DNA of 34,248 nt, from the NCBI GenBank assembly GCA_947473125.1, contig CANJDH010000049.1, positions 1 through 34,248 on the forward strand, written 5' to 3'. Both the position numbers and the translations under genes were made by a program. This document shows, piece after piece, positions 18,204 to 25,688 of the stretch (position 1 is its first letter; each line of letters begins with the position of its first letter). Origin of the DNA: Burkholderiales bacterium. GTDB taxonomy: Bacteria; Pseudomonadota; Gammaproteobacteria; Burkholderiales; JAEUOS01. The notes under the pieces are model-generated. The model was not told the origin of the DNA and searched no databases. It saw only the letters and a program-made list of their open reading frames with translations.

Positions 18204-18307
18204 GCCTTCAGTGACAACAGCCTGCCGAGCCGTTCTCGCAAACTCTCTACTTTAAGCGCTCGTAGCGTTGCCGGGTCAGGCGTGAATCCGAGGCGCGAAA
18301 CCGCCTG

Positions 18308-18423
18308 TCAGGCCTGTTCCCGCCACGCCTGAAACATCAGCACGTTCATGAGCCGGTGTTGCCAGTTGCGCGAGCCTGCCTGATGTTCGCGCCAGGTGCG
18401 ATTGACCAACTCGGCATCAAAAC
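18308..18423 (-). pseudogene. C-terminal remnant of an asnB gene
   Basis: The minus frame reads FDAELVNRTWREHQAGSR... through QAWREQA and a TGA at 18308. Over 37 residues it matches the C-terminus of the asnB product at 14951-16936 at 28 positions, and the DNA is also visibly similar. There is no start and no upstream domain: the homology begins exactly where the wecA frame ends, and the wecA stop (18417-18419) lies inside the remnant. It is the 3' tip of a lost or recombined amidotransferase gene. Confidence 0.82.
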
Positions 18424-19466
18424 TTCCCGGTCGAATCCGTACGCGCGCCGCGCCCGAAGAACCTTTTGGCGAACACCGTGTAGCCCACAAAAATCACCAT
18501 GCTCAGATAGAACATCACATACTCGGGCACACCCGCTTTCTCGGCAAACAGGGCAAAGCCGCCGAAGCTGAAACTGATCAGCAGCATCAGCACGACCGCA
18601 CGGCCGCTCGACGCGCCTGCGTCCTGGAGCAGATGGTGCAAATGCTCGCGGTCGGGGCTGAACGGGCTGCGGCGGCGCCAGGCACGGCGCAGCATCAGCG
18701 ACACCGAATCGCAGATCGGCACCGCGAGAATCCACACTGCGGTGACCGGCTTCAACGGGGCAAACGGCGACATCGCCAGCTCGATCGCCAACCAGGCCAG
18801 GATCAGGCCGAGCAGCATGCTGCCGGCGTCGCCGAGGAATACCTTGAACTTCCGCGCCAGCGGGCCGCCGGCATTGAACAGCAGGTAGGCCGCCACTGCA
18901 CAGGCAAACAGGCCGATCAGCGAAGCGTGGGCCGGCATGCCGGCGAGCCATGCGGCCAAGCCAAACCAGAACAGTGCCGAGAGCGTGATGCCGCCGGCAA
19001 GGCCGTCGGCGCCGTCGATCATGTTCATTGCGTTCATCACGCCGACCACGCCGAGGATGGTGAAGGGCACGGCCAGCATGCCGCCCAGCCCCTGCACTGC
19101 GGGCGAAAACAGCGCACCCACATGAAACAAGACCACCCCGCCGAATTCCACCAGCACGCTGGCAGCAAAGATTTGCAGCAGCAGCTTGATGCGTGCCGAG
19201 AGCTCGATGCGGTCGTCGATGACGCCGCCGATCATCACCACCAGGGCGCTGGCCATCAAGGCGGTTGGCGCCGGCTCGAGCGAGCCGCGTGCGGCGAGCG
19301 CCACCGCGAGCCCGATGCCGATGGCGAGGCCGCCTACCAGCGGCACGGCGGCGTCGTGCTGACGCCTGCCACCGGGGTGGTCGAGCAACCCGGCGCGATG
19401 CGCGACAGTCCGCAACACGGCGATCGCCAGTACCACACCCAGAACAGCCGTGATCTTGAATTGCAT
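18417..19466 (-). CDS. wecA: Undecaprenyl-phosphate GlcNAc-1-phosphate transferase-type protein (WecA/MraY family)
   Basis: A polytopic inner-membrane enzyme of 349 residues that starts glycan synthesis by loading a sugar-1-phosphate onto undecaprenyl phosphate. Family motifs are present in order: the IDDR Mg-binding site (83-86), NMIDGADGLAGG (148-159), FLGDAGSM (210-217), and the cytosolic DREHLHHLL (272-280) that stands for the HIHH loop of WecA. About ten hydrophobic segments are visible. The last residues (GARTDSTGKF) run into an asnB remnant, so the C-terminus may have been reshaped. Its ATG is only 17 bp from the end of the tRNA-Arg gene on the same strand. There is no room for a separate promoter, so co-transcription with the tRNA is likely. 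No Shine-Dalgarno is visible. Confidence 0.88.
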   Translation of the reverse strand: MQFKITAVLGVVLAIAVLRTVAHRAGLLDHPGGRRQHDAAVPLVGGLAIGIGLAVALAARGSLEPAPTALMASALVVMIGGVIDDRIELSARIKLLLQIFAASVLVEFGGVVLFHVGALFSPAVQGLGGMLAVPFTILGVVGVMNAMNMIDGADGLAGGITLSALFWFGLAAWLAGMPAHASLIGLFACAVAAYLLFNAGGPLARKFKVFLGDAGSMLLGLILAWLAIELAMSPFAPLKPVTAVWILAVPICDSVSLMLRRAWRRRSPFSPDREHLHHLLQDAGASSGRAVVLMLLISFSFGGFALFAEKAGVPEYVMFYLSMVIFVGYTVFAKRFFGRGARTDSTGKF

Positions 19467-19483
19467 TGATTGGGGGTTCTACA

Positions 19484-19560
19484 TGGCGCGCCCGACACGA
19501 TTCGAACGTGTGACCCCTGCCTTCGGAGGGCAGTACTCTATCCATCTGAGCTACGGGCGC
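19484..19560 (-). tRNA. tRNA-Arg (anticodon CCG)
   Basis: On the minus strand a complete cloverleaf can be drawn. The acceptor stem is GCGCCCG/CGGGCGC and the D arm is GCTCAGATGGATAGAGT. The anticodon stem CTGCC/GGCAG has the loop CTCCGAA, giving anticodon CCG (19524-19526). The T arm contains GTTCGAATC. The discriminator is G and CCA is encoded (19484-19486). It has a perfect TATAAT -10 at 19585-19590. Confidence 0.96.
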
Positions 19561-19580
19561 GGCGGTACAGGATGGCTGCA

Positions 19581-19653
19581 GCAAATTATACCGCCGCGCG
19601 CATTGGCCCTCGCAACGCACTGCAACAAGCGTGTAAACCCCGGTATAATTTGC
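19581..19653. promoter_or_regulatory. Divergent, mirror-image promoters of tRNA-Arg and the cytochrome c gene
   Basis: GCAAATTATACCG (19581-19593) and CGGTATAATTTGC (19641-19653) form a perfect 13-bp inverted repeat. Each arm contains a consensus TATAAT: 19585-19590 for the minus-strand tRNA (about 24 bases before its first base) and 19644-19649 for the plus-strand cytochrome gene. The -35 regions must lie in the 47 bp between the arms; a weak TTGCGA is seen for the tRNA side. Confidence 0.7.
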
Positions 19654-19722
19654 GGTCTTGTCATCCGCCTGCACGGCCCGTTATGGGCCCGAAGCACGCA
19701 TCGTTCGCCGAAAGGATTTGCA

Positions 19723-20565
19723 ATGAGCGATCACCACGAATCGCCAATCAAGACGCCCAAGGACCTGATCACGGTCATTGTGCTGGCATTCGCCATTCCG
19801 ATTTCATTGATTGGTTTTTTGGTGGCCTACGTAACCGGAGGCACCCACGGCGACGCGCCGCAGGGCGCCAAACCGGAGTCGGTGGCCGAGCGCATCATGC
19901 CGGTGGCTGCGGTCACGGTACGCGATGCAAACGCCCCCAAGGTGTTGCAAAGCGGCGAGCAGGTCTACAAGGCGATTTGCGCCGCGTGCCATGACACCGG
20001 TGCCGCCAATGCGCCCAAGACGGGCGACAAAACCGCCTGGGCGCCGCGCCTCAAAATGGGCGGCGACGAGCTGATCAAGAGCGCCATCAAGGGCAAAAAC
20101 GCGATGCCGGCCAAGGGCGGCAACGCCGACCTCGACGACGTTGAGGTGGCGCGCGCCGTGGTGCTGATGGCCAATGCCTCGGGTGCAAGCTTCAAGGAGC
20201 CGGCTGCCCCGGCCGCCACACCCGCCGCCAAAGCCGAAGAAAAGAAAGACGCCGCGCCGGCAGCTGCCGCAGTGGTGATTCCGCCCCCGGTGGTTGCTGC
20301 AGCGGCTCCCGCCACCGGCAAAGCCGATGTCGGTAAAGCGCTGTACGACACCGCCTGCCAGGTGTGCCATGCTGCCGGCGTTGCAAATGCTCCCAAGTTT
20401 GGCGACAAGGCCGCTTGGGCGCCGCGCATTGCCACCGGCATCGATGCACTGACGCAAAGCGTGATCAAGGGCAAGGGCGCGATGCCTCCCAAGGGTACGG
20501 CGATGGCGGCTTCGGATGCCGACCTCAAGGCGGCTGTCGCCTACATGGTGGGCGCGGCCAAGTAA
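19723..20565 (+). CDS. Membrane-anchored diheme cytochrome c (cytochrome c5-like)
   Basis: An electron carrier of 280 residues. An N-terminal membrane anchor (LITVIVLAFAIPISLIGFLV) is followed by two class-I cytochrome c domains. The first has CAACH (Cys86, Cys89, His90) with axial Met in NAMPAKGG, the second CQVCH (Cys212, Cys215, His216) with Met in GAMPPKG. The two domains are near duplicates (NAPKxGDKxAWAPR in both), joined by an Ala/Pro-rich linker of ~50 residues. It probably passes electrons between the bc1 complex and a terminal oxidase. ATG 19723 is preceded by AAAGGA; the longer upstream frame would cross the tRNA. A strong terminator follows at 20629. Confidence 0.92.
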   Translation: MSDHHESPIKTPKDLITVIVLAFAIPISLIGFLVAYVTGGTHGDAPQGAKPESVAERIMPVAAVTVRDANAPKVLQSGEQVYKAICAACHDTGAANAPKTGDKTAWAPRLKMGGDELIKSAIKGKNAMPAKGGNADLDDVEVARAVVLMANASGASFKEPAAPAATPAAKAEEKKDAAPAAAAVVIPPPVVAAAAPATGKADVGKALYDTACQVCHAAGVANAPKFGDKAAWAPRIATGIDALTQSVIKGKGAMPPKGTAMAASDADLKAAVAYMVGAAK

Positions 20566-20628
20566 GGGTTGGCTGCATTCGCCGGCGCCATTGTGCACAT
20601 TGTGCATTGCGCGCGCCGCACCAACTAG

Positions 20629-20660
20629 AAACGGCGCCGACAGGCGCCGTTTTGGTTTTT
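20629..20660 (+). terminator. Rho-independent terminator of the cytochrome c gene
   Basis: AAACGGCGCC, loop GACA, GGCGCCGTTT is a perfect 10-bp stem, followed by TGGTTTTT. It lies 64 bp after the cytochrome stop. The reverse orientation lacks a T-run, so it is probably unidirectional. Confidence 0.88.
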
Positions 20661-20728
20661 CGCCGGCCCGCCCTATCCCGATGGATGGCCCCATGGTTCG
20701 GCACCCGCGTATTGGCAGCGTCGACGGG

Positions 20729-23071
20729 TCAGATATCGAGCGGGTCGACCTCCAGGTGCCAGCGCACATTGTTCGGTGCATTGGCGTAAAGCCAGGCAAC
20801 CCATCCGGTTAGAAACGCCTGCAGCGCCGGCCGCGAGGGCGATTCCACCATCAGCTGCGCGCGTTCCACGTTCATCAGGCGTGTCAGGGTCATCGGCACC
20901 GGGTCATACATGATCACCTGGGGCGCCTCTTCGCCGTGGGCCGCGGCGCCGCGGAGAAACTCGAGCGCATCCGCAAGCGTTTTCGCTTCGGCGCGCAGCA
21001 TGGCCTGAAAGCCCGAGGGCGGCAGCCCGGCAACCTGGCGTTCCTTGAGCAGCGAACGGGCAAAGCGGTCGTAGTCGTGTGTGAGCAGCGCCTGAAACAA
21101 CGGGTGGCCGCCATTGCGCGTCTGGATCAGGACCTCGCCGGGCTTTTCGGTACGGCCGGCACGGCCCGACACCTGCATCAATTGGGCAAACAGGCGTTCG
21201 CTGGCGCGAAAATCGGCGCTGAACAGGGCGGCATCGACGTTAAGTGCCGCCACCAGGGTGAGGCGTTTGAAATCGTGGCCCTTGGCGAGCATTTGCGTGC
21301 CGACCAGGATGTCGGCGCCGCCGGCGTCCGGGTGGGCGTGTGCCTGGGCCAGCAGGCGCTCGGCAGAACCCTTGCGTGCGGTCGAGTCGCGGTCAATCCG
21401 CAACACCCGCGCCGCGGGGAAGCGCTCGGCGAGGCGCGATTCGAGCCGCTGCGTGCCCTGCCCGTAGGCACGTACATCGAGGTTGCCGCAGGTAGGGCAG
21501 CGCTCGGGTACGCTGGTGTCGAGGCCGCAGTGATGGCACACCAGGCGCCCATGTGTGAGCATGCCGTCACTGCGCAGGTTGGCGGCATGCCCCTGGCGGT
21601 GCAGCACCATGTATGAGGTACATCGAGTGCAAGCACTCACCCAACCACAACCGGCACAGGACAGTACGGGCGCAAAGCCGCGCCGGTTCAGGAACACCAG
21701 GCTTTGCTCGCCGGCATCGAGGCGCTGCTTCAAGGCCGCCCAAACCGGGTTGGTCACGCCGTGTTCGTGCGGGGCGGTATTGAGGTCTACCAGCCCGATC
21801 GCGGGTAGCACCGCATTGGTCACCGCGCGGGTGCGCAGCAACAGCTTGTCGTAGCGGCCGGATTCGGCATGCGCGTAGGTTTCGAGCGACGGCGTGGCCG
21901 ACCCGAGCACGACGGGCAGGTTTTCACGATGGCCGCGAAACACTGCGAGATCACGCGCCGAATAGCGCATGCCCTCCTGCTGCTTGAAGGAAGGATCGTG
22001 CTCTTCGTCGACCACGATCAGCCCGAGGCGCGGCAAGGGCGTCATCACCGCGAGCCGGGTGCCGAGCACGATATCGGCTTGCCCGGTGTGCGCGAGCAGC
22101 CACCCGTGCAAGCGCTCGCTATCGTTCAACTCGCTGTGCAGGGCCACAATGGTGCTCGATGAAAATCGCTCGCGCACCAGTTGCAGGAGGCGCGGCGTGA
22201 GGTTGATCTCTGGCACCAGCATCAGCACCTGGCGGCCGCGTGCCAGCACTTCGGCAGCAACATGCAGGTATACCTCGGTCTTGCCGCTGCCGGTAACGCC
22301 ATGCAGTAGCTGCGGGCGATGCTGGCGCGCGTCGAGGGCTGCCACGACCGCGTCAACCGCCGCCGCCTGTTCAGGATTGAGCGGGGGCGCTGCGGAGGCG
22401 ACATAGGGGGTGGCCGGCACTTCACCGATCAAACCGGCGACGCGCCAGGCAGCGAGATGCTCAAGCGCCTTGGGCGAGATGCGCGTGAGTTCGCAGCCGA
22501 ATGCTCCAGCGGCTCCTGCGATTCCTGCGGCTCCAACGGTTCCAGCAATTGCAGCATTTGTGGCGACGCCAGCACTGCCCGGCACAGCGGAGAAACCGGG
22601 CGGCCCAATCACGCCAGGTACACCGTCCGTCGGGGGATTGCCCAGGCGCGCGGCGAGAGCCGTCTTGGTGCGCTCGCGTTTGGTCCAGGTGGTCGGCGGC
22701 CCGCACCACGCCAGGCGCGTCCAGAGCAAGGAGTCGATCAGGTTGGCAGTCTTGTATCCGCTGGGCAGGGCAGACAACACCGCGCTGCCCAGCGGATACT
22801 GGTAATAGGCCGCGCAAAACTGCAAGAGCGCAATCCAGTTCCGCCCGAGTGCCGGCACATCGCGCAACACCATGCGTACCGGTTTGATTTTTGACGCGTC
22901 AAACGCGCTCTCGGCCGCCACTTCAATCACCACGCCCACGAGGTTGCGACGCCCGAACGGCACCACCACGCGGCGCCCGACGATGTCATCGGGCGTACCG
23001 CAAGCCGCATCGAGGCTGTAATCAAACAGCCCCGGCCGCGGAACGTCGAGGGCAACTTTGGCAAACAGCAT
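20729..23071 (-). CDS. priA: Primosomal protein N' (replication restart helicase PriA) with a low-complexity insertion
   Basis: A 780-residue superfamily-2 DNA helicase that reloads the replisome at stalled forks. Seen are the N-terminal 3'-DNA-binding domain (residues 1-~105), Walker A GVTGSGKTEVYL (258-269), the DEEH box in VVDEEHDPSFKQQEGMRYS, the zinc-binding cysteines (CAGCGWVSACTRC, CHHCGLDTSVPERCPTCGN), GTQMLAKGHDF and QVSGRAGR. It is longer than the E. coli protein (732 residues). Much of the excess is a Gly/Ala/Pro-rich stretch at about 145-192, inside the winged-helix domain, built from 9-bp repeats. The zinc and helicase motifs are intact, so the enzyme is probably functional. Confidence 0.95.
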   Translation of the reverse strand: MLFAKVALDVPRPGLFDYSLDAACGTPDDIVGRRVVVPFGRRNLVGVVIEVAAESAFDASKIKPVRMVLRDVPALGRNWIALLQFCAAYYQYPLGSAVLSALPSGYKTANLIDSLLWTRLAWCGPPTTWTKRERTKTALAARLGNPPTDGVPGVIGPPGFSAVPGSAGVATNAAIAGTVGAAGIAGAAGAFGCELTRISPKALEHLAAWRVAGLIGEVPATPYVASAAPPLNPEQAAAVDAVVAALDARQHRPQLLHGVTGSGKTEVYLHVAAEVLARGRQVLMLVPEINLTPRLLQLVRERFSSSTIVALHSELNDSERLHGWLLAHTGQADIVLGTRLAVMTPLPRLGLIVVDEEHDPSFKQQEGMRYSARDLAVFRGHRENLPVVLGSATPSLETYAHAESGRYDKLLLRTRAVTNAVLPAIGLVDLNTAPHEHGVTNPVWAALKQRLDAGEQSLVFLNRRGFAPVLSCAGCGWVSACTRCTSYMVLHRQGHAANLRSDGMLTHGRLVCHHCGLDTSVPERCPTCGNLDVRAYGQGTQRLESRLAERFPAARVLRIDRDSTARKGSAERLLAQAHAHPDAGGADILVGTQMLAKGHDFKRLTLVAALNVDAALFSADFRASERLFAQLMQVSGRAGRTEKPGEVLIQTRNGGHPLFQALLTHDYDRFARSLLKERQVAGLPPSGFQAMLRAEAKTLADALEFLRGAAAHGEEAPQVIMYDPVPMTLTRLMNVERAQLMVESPSRPALQAFLTGWVAWLYANAPNNVRWHLEVDPLDI
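22503..22583 (-). repeat. Degenerate 9-bp tandem repeat within priA encoding Ala-Gly-X triplets
   Basis: Nine consecutive 9-bp units are visible on the plus strand: GCTCCAGCG, GCTCCTGCG, ATTCCTGCG, GCTCCAACG, GTTCCAGCA, ATTGCAGCA and three more diverged ones. On the coding strand they give collagen-like AG-X steps (AGI, AGA, AGA). The period is a multiple of 3, so unit gain or loss keeps the reading frame. Confidence 0.7.
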
Positions 23072-23543
23072 GGACGAAAGGCCGGTATTTTTCGGGATTG
23101 CAGTTAATGTGAAAGGTTAAAAGAAAGCCCTAAATACCAGCGCGAAAACAGCCTTTGGAGATGTGCACAAAAGCTGTGGACAATTATGTTGACAACTTTG
23201 CACCATGCCCCGGAAACCCTGATGGATCAACGTTCTCGACCTCTCTGCACAAAAAACATGCGCAATTTAACCGTAAATAAATCAATGGGTTACAGTGCAT
23301 GACGCGGTCATGCGTTGCGGCAGCGCAACGATTCCCGGAAAAGCGGAAATTTGTGCATAAGTCAAGCAGCAATTCCACTGTTTCCTGCCTTCCGACAACC
23401 GCATGAATACTCGATTTGCGAGGCAATGGCCTTGAAACCCGCATGGTTGGCCGCATTGCAGGCCGGTACCCTTGAAACCCTTGTGCCTGCTGCTTCTTTG
23501 GCCCGTCAATCAGACGTTTCCCGGCAGGGCCCATCTCACACGT
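23072..23543. other. 472-bp hemE-priA intergenic region with DnaA-box-like motifs and palindromes
   Basis: No convincing gene. It holds the upstream region of priA. DnaA-box-like nonamers on the minus strand are TTGTGCACA (23162-23170), TTGTCCACA (23175-23183) and TTATGCACA (23352-23360; exact match to TTATNCACA). There is an AT-rich run at 23250-23285. Two adjacent inverted repeats are GCATGAC-GCG-GTCATGC (23297-23313) and CGTTGCG-GCAG-CGCAACG (23313-23330). An imperfect CCTTGAAACCC repeat lies at 23429-23480. Confidence 0.45.
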
Positions 23544-24620
23544 TCAAGGCCCTTCGCGGTGATAGGCAGGGCTCAGTTCGTGCACCGCCGCAACCAACGC
23601 GGCGGCATGATCTGGCGGCGTAAATTGCGAGATGCCATGCCCTAGATTGAAAATGTGGCCATGCCCCCGGCCGTAAGAGGCGAGCACCTTGGCCGTCTCG
23701 GCACGAATCGTTTCGGGTTGGGCAAACAGCACATTGGGGTCAAGGTTGCCTTGCAGCGCCACCTTGTCGCCCACCCGGCGGCGCGCTTCGGACATCTCGA
23801 TGGTCCAGTCGAGCCCGACCGCGTCGCAGCCGATCGCCACGATATCTTCAAGCCACAAGCCGCCACCTTTGGTAAACACGATAGCAGGCACCCGCTTTCC
23901 GTCCACCTCGCGCTTCAGACCGGCCATCACCTGCTCGAGGTAGCGCAGCGAAAACTCGCGATAAGCGCCGGCCGATAGCACCCCGCCCCAGCTGTCAAAC
24001 ACCATCACGGCCTGGGCGCCGGCCTCGATCTGGGCATTGAGGTAGGCAATCACCGCACGCGCGGTGACGTCGAGCATGCGATGCATCAGGTCGGGCCGCT
24101 GGTACATCATGGTCTTGACCAGGCGGTAATCGTCGCTGCCCTGGCCTTCGACCATGTAGCAGGCGAGGGTCCAGGGGCTGCCGGAGAACCCGATCAGCGG
24201 CACCCGGCCCTTGAGCGCAGTGCGGATCTGCGCCACAGCGTCGGTCACGTACTTGAGCTCCGCGCCGATGTCGGGCACGACCAGTTTGGCGACGGCGGCT
24301 TCGTCGCGCACCGGCCGCTCGAACTTGGGGCCTTCACCTTCGGCGAAGTACAGGCCGAGGCCCATCGCGTCGGGGATCGTCAGGATGTCGGAAAACAGGA
24401 TCGCCGCATCCAGCGGAAAGCGCTCAAGCGGCTGCAGGGTGACTTCGGTCGCGGCCGACGGCGTCTTGCACAGCTTGAGGAACGAGCCGGCCTGCTTGCG
24501 CGTGGCGTTGTATTCGGGCAGGTAGCGGCCCGCCTGGCGCATCATCCACACGGGGGTGTAGTCGGTCGGCTGGCGCAGCAGGGCGCGCAGGAAAGTGTCG
24601 TTCTGGAGTGCGATGGTCAA
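23544..24620 (-). CDS. hemE: Uroporphyrinogen decarboxylase
   Basis: A cytosolic heme-pathway enzyme of 358 residues that removes four acetate carboxyls from uroporphyrinogen III to give coproporphyrinogen III. Signatures are [15 protein letters not shown] (RQAGR at 28-32), the substrate-site aspartate in [37 protein letters not shown], and [12 protein letters not shown] near the C-terminus. The length is typical. The start is a TTG at 24620: it gives the family N-terminus ([18 protein letters not shown]) and no ATG is available nearby. It begins one base after the TGA of the 6-phosphogluconate dehydrogenase gene, so the two are probably translationally coupled. Confidence 0.96.
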   Translation of the reverse strand: MTIALQNDTFLRALLRQPTDYTPVWMMRQAGRYLPEYNATRKQAGSFLKLCKTPSAATEVTLQPLERFPLDAAILFSDILTIPDAMGLGLYFAEGEGPKFERPVRDEAAVAKLVVPDIGAELKYVTDAVAQIRTALKGRVPLIGFSGSPWTLACYMVEGQGSDDYRLVKTMMYQRPDLMHRMLDVTARAVIAYLNAQIEAGAQAVMVFDSWGGVLSAGAYREFSLRYLEQVMAGLKREVDGKRVPAIVFTKGGGLWLEDIVAIGCDAVGLDWTIEMSEARRRVGDKVALQGNLDPNVLFAQPETIRAETAKVLASYGRGHGHIFNLGHGISQFTPPDHAAALVAAVHELSPAYHREGP

Positions 24621-24621
24621 A

Positions 24622-25584
24622 TCAGTCCTTGGTTGCGGTGTGGGTGGCAGGCGGAGTCGCGGCTTGTGTCAACACCGCGTGGCCGCCAAACCCCTGGCGC
24701 ATCTTGGCGAGCAGTTTGGCCGCGTAATCATTGTTGCCTTGCGTGGCGTAACGCATCATCAGTGCAAGGCTCATCACCGGCGTGGGCACGCCGAGCTCCA
24801 CCGCTTCGACGGCAGTCCAGCGGCCTTCGCCCGAATCGGGTACCACCGGCAGGACGCCGGCAAGCGTGGCGTCGGCCTTGAGCGCCTCGGCAGTGAGGTC
24901 GAGCAGCCAGGAGCGCACCACGCTGCCGTGCTGCCACAGCGCGCCGATGCCGGCCAGATCGAGATCGAATTCCTTTTTGGCGCCCATCAACGCAAAGCCC
25001 TCGGCCAGCGCCTGCATCATGCCGTACTCGATGCCGTTGTGGACCATCTTGACGAAGTGGCCGGCGCCGCTCGGGCCGGCATGCAGCCAGCCGGTGTCAG
25101 GGCTCGGTGCCAGCAGGCGCAGATAGGGCCGCACGCGTGCGACGGCATCTTCGTCACCCCCCACCATCAGGCAGTAACCATTGGCCAGGCCGTGCACGCC
25201 GCCGGAAACCCCGGCGTCGACGAACTGCAGGGCGTTGCGCTTGAGCATGGCAGCGCGGCGTACCGAATCCTTGTACAGGCTGTTGGCGCCGTCAACGATC
25301 ACGTCGCCGTCCGACAACAGCGGTGCGAGCGTACTGATGGCGCGCTCGGTGGCGTCGCCGGCAGGCAGCATCAGCCACACGACGCGCGGCGCGGTGACCT
25401 GCTCGACCAATTTGGCAAGGCTCGCGGCCGACGGCGCGCCCAGCTCTGCCGCCAGCGCCGTGGTCACCTCAGGGCGCTGGTCGAACAGGGCTGCGCGTAC
25501 GCCGCCCTGGGCAAGACGCCGCGCCATATTGGCGCCCATCTTGCCCAGGCCGACCAGGGCAAATGAAGTTGTGACGGAGGTCAT
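24622..25584 (-). CDS. gnd: 6-phosphogluconate dehydrogenase, short (NAD-type) form
   Basis: Oxidative decarboxylation of 6-phosphogluconate to ribulose-5-phosphate. The protein has 320 residues, like the short, often NAD-dependent class, not the ~470-residue E. coli type. It has the N-terminal Rossmann motif [14 protein letters not shown] (GxGxMG), [13 protein letters not shown], the substrate signature [21 protein letters not shown], and catalytic Lys/Asn in [19 protein letters not shown]. It ends one base before hemE. Its start region is part of an 11-bp inverted repeat shared with the divergent neighbour (25582-25637). A few bases upstream of the ATG no Shine-Dalgarno is seen. Confidence 0.9.
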   Translation of the reverse strand: MTSVTTSFALVGLGKMGANMARRLAQGGVRAALFDQRPEVTTALAAELGAPSAASLAKLVEQVTAPRVVWLMLPAGDATERAISTLAPLLSDGDVIVDGANSLYKDSVRRAAMLKRNALQFVDAGVSGGVHGLANGYCLMVGGDEDAVARVRPYLRLLAPSPDTGWLHAGPSGAGHFVKMVHNGIEYGMMQALAEGFALMGAKKEFDLDLAGIGALWQHGSVVRSWLLDLTAEALKADATLAGVLPVVPDSGEGRWTAVEAVELGVPTPVMSLALMMRYATQGNNDYAAKLLAKMRQGFGGHAVLTQAATPPATHTATKD

Positions 25585-25637
25585 CGCAAAAGCAGGGGGC
25601 GAAACGCGCTATTCTACCGAAGCACCCTTTTGCGATG
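25582..25637. promoter_or_regulatory. 11-bp inverted repeat in the divergent gnd / dehydrogenase intergenic region
   Basis: CATCGCAAAAG (25582-25592) and CTTTTGCGATG (25627-25637) are perfect reverse complements, 34 bp apart. The left arm includes the gnd start codon; the right arm ends in an ATG in frame with the divergent dehydrogenase. It could be a shared operator or a duplicated leader. Confidence 0.4.
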
Positions 25638-25688
25638 CCGTTGCCTTCCGAACCTTCCGGCTTTTTGCCCTCCCCTTCCCAACACATC

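Noticed and set aside
19484-19560. tRNA-Arg as an integration site of a mobile island
   Set aside because: No integrase gene and no second copy of the tRNA 3' end was seen in the window; kept only as a question in the wecA finding.
20581-20615. TTGTGCACATTGTGCATTG as DnaA boxes or an RNA element after the cytochrome gene
   Set aside because: Short and unsupported by neighbouring motifs; the nearby terminator explains the structured DNA.
23184-23534. 116-codon open frame in the hemE-priA gap
   Set aside because: Composition and sequence look random, there is no ribosome site, and it overlaps the palindromes and DnaA-like boxes.
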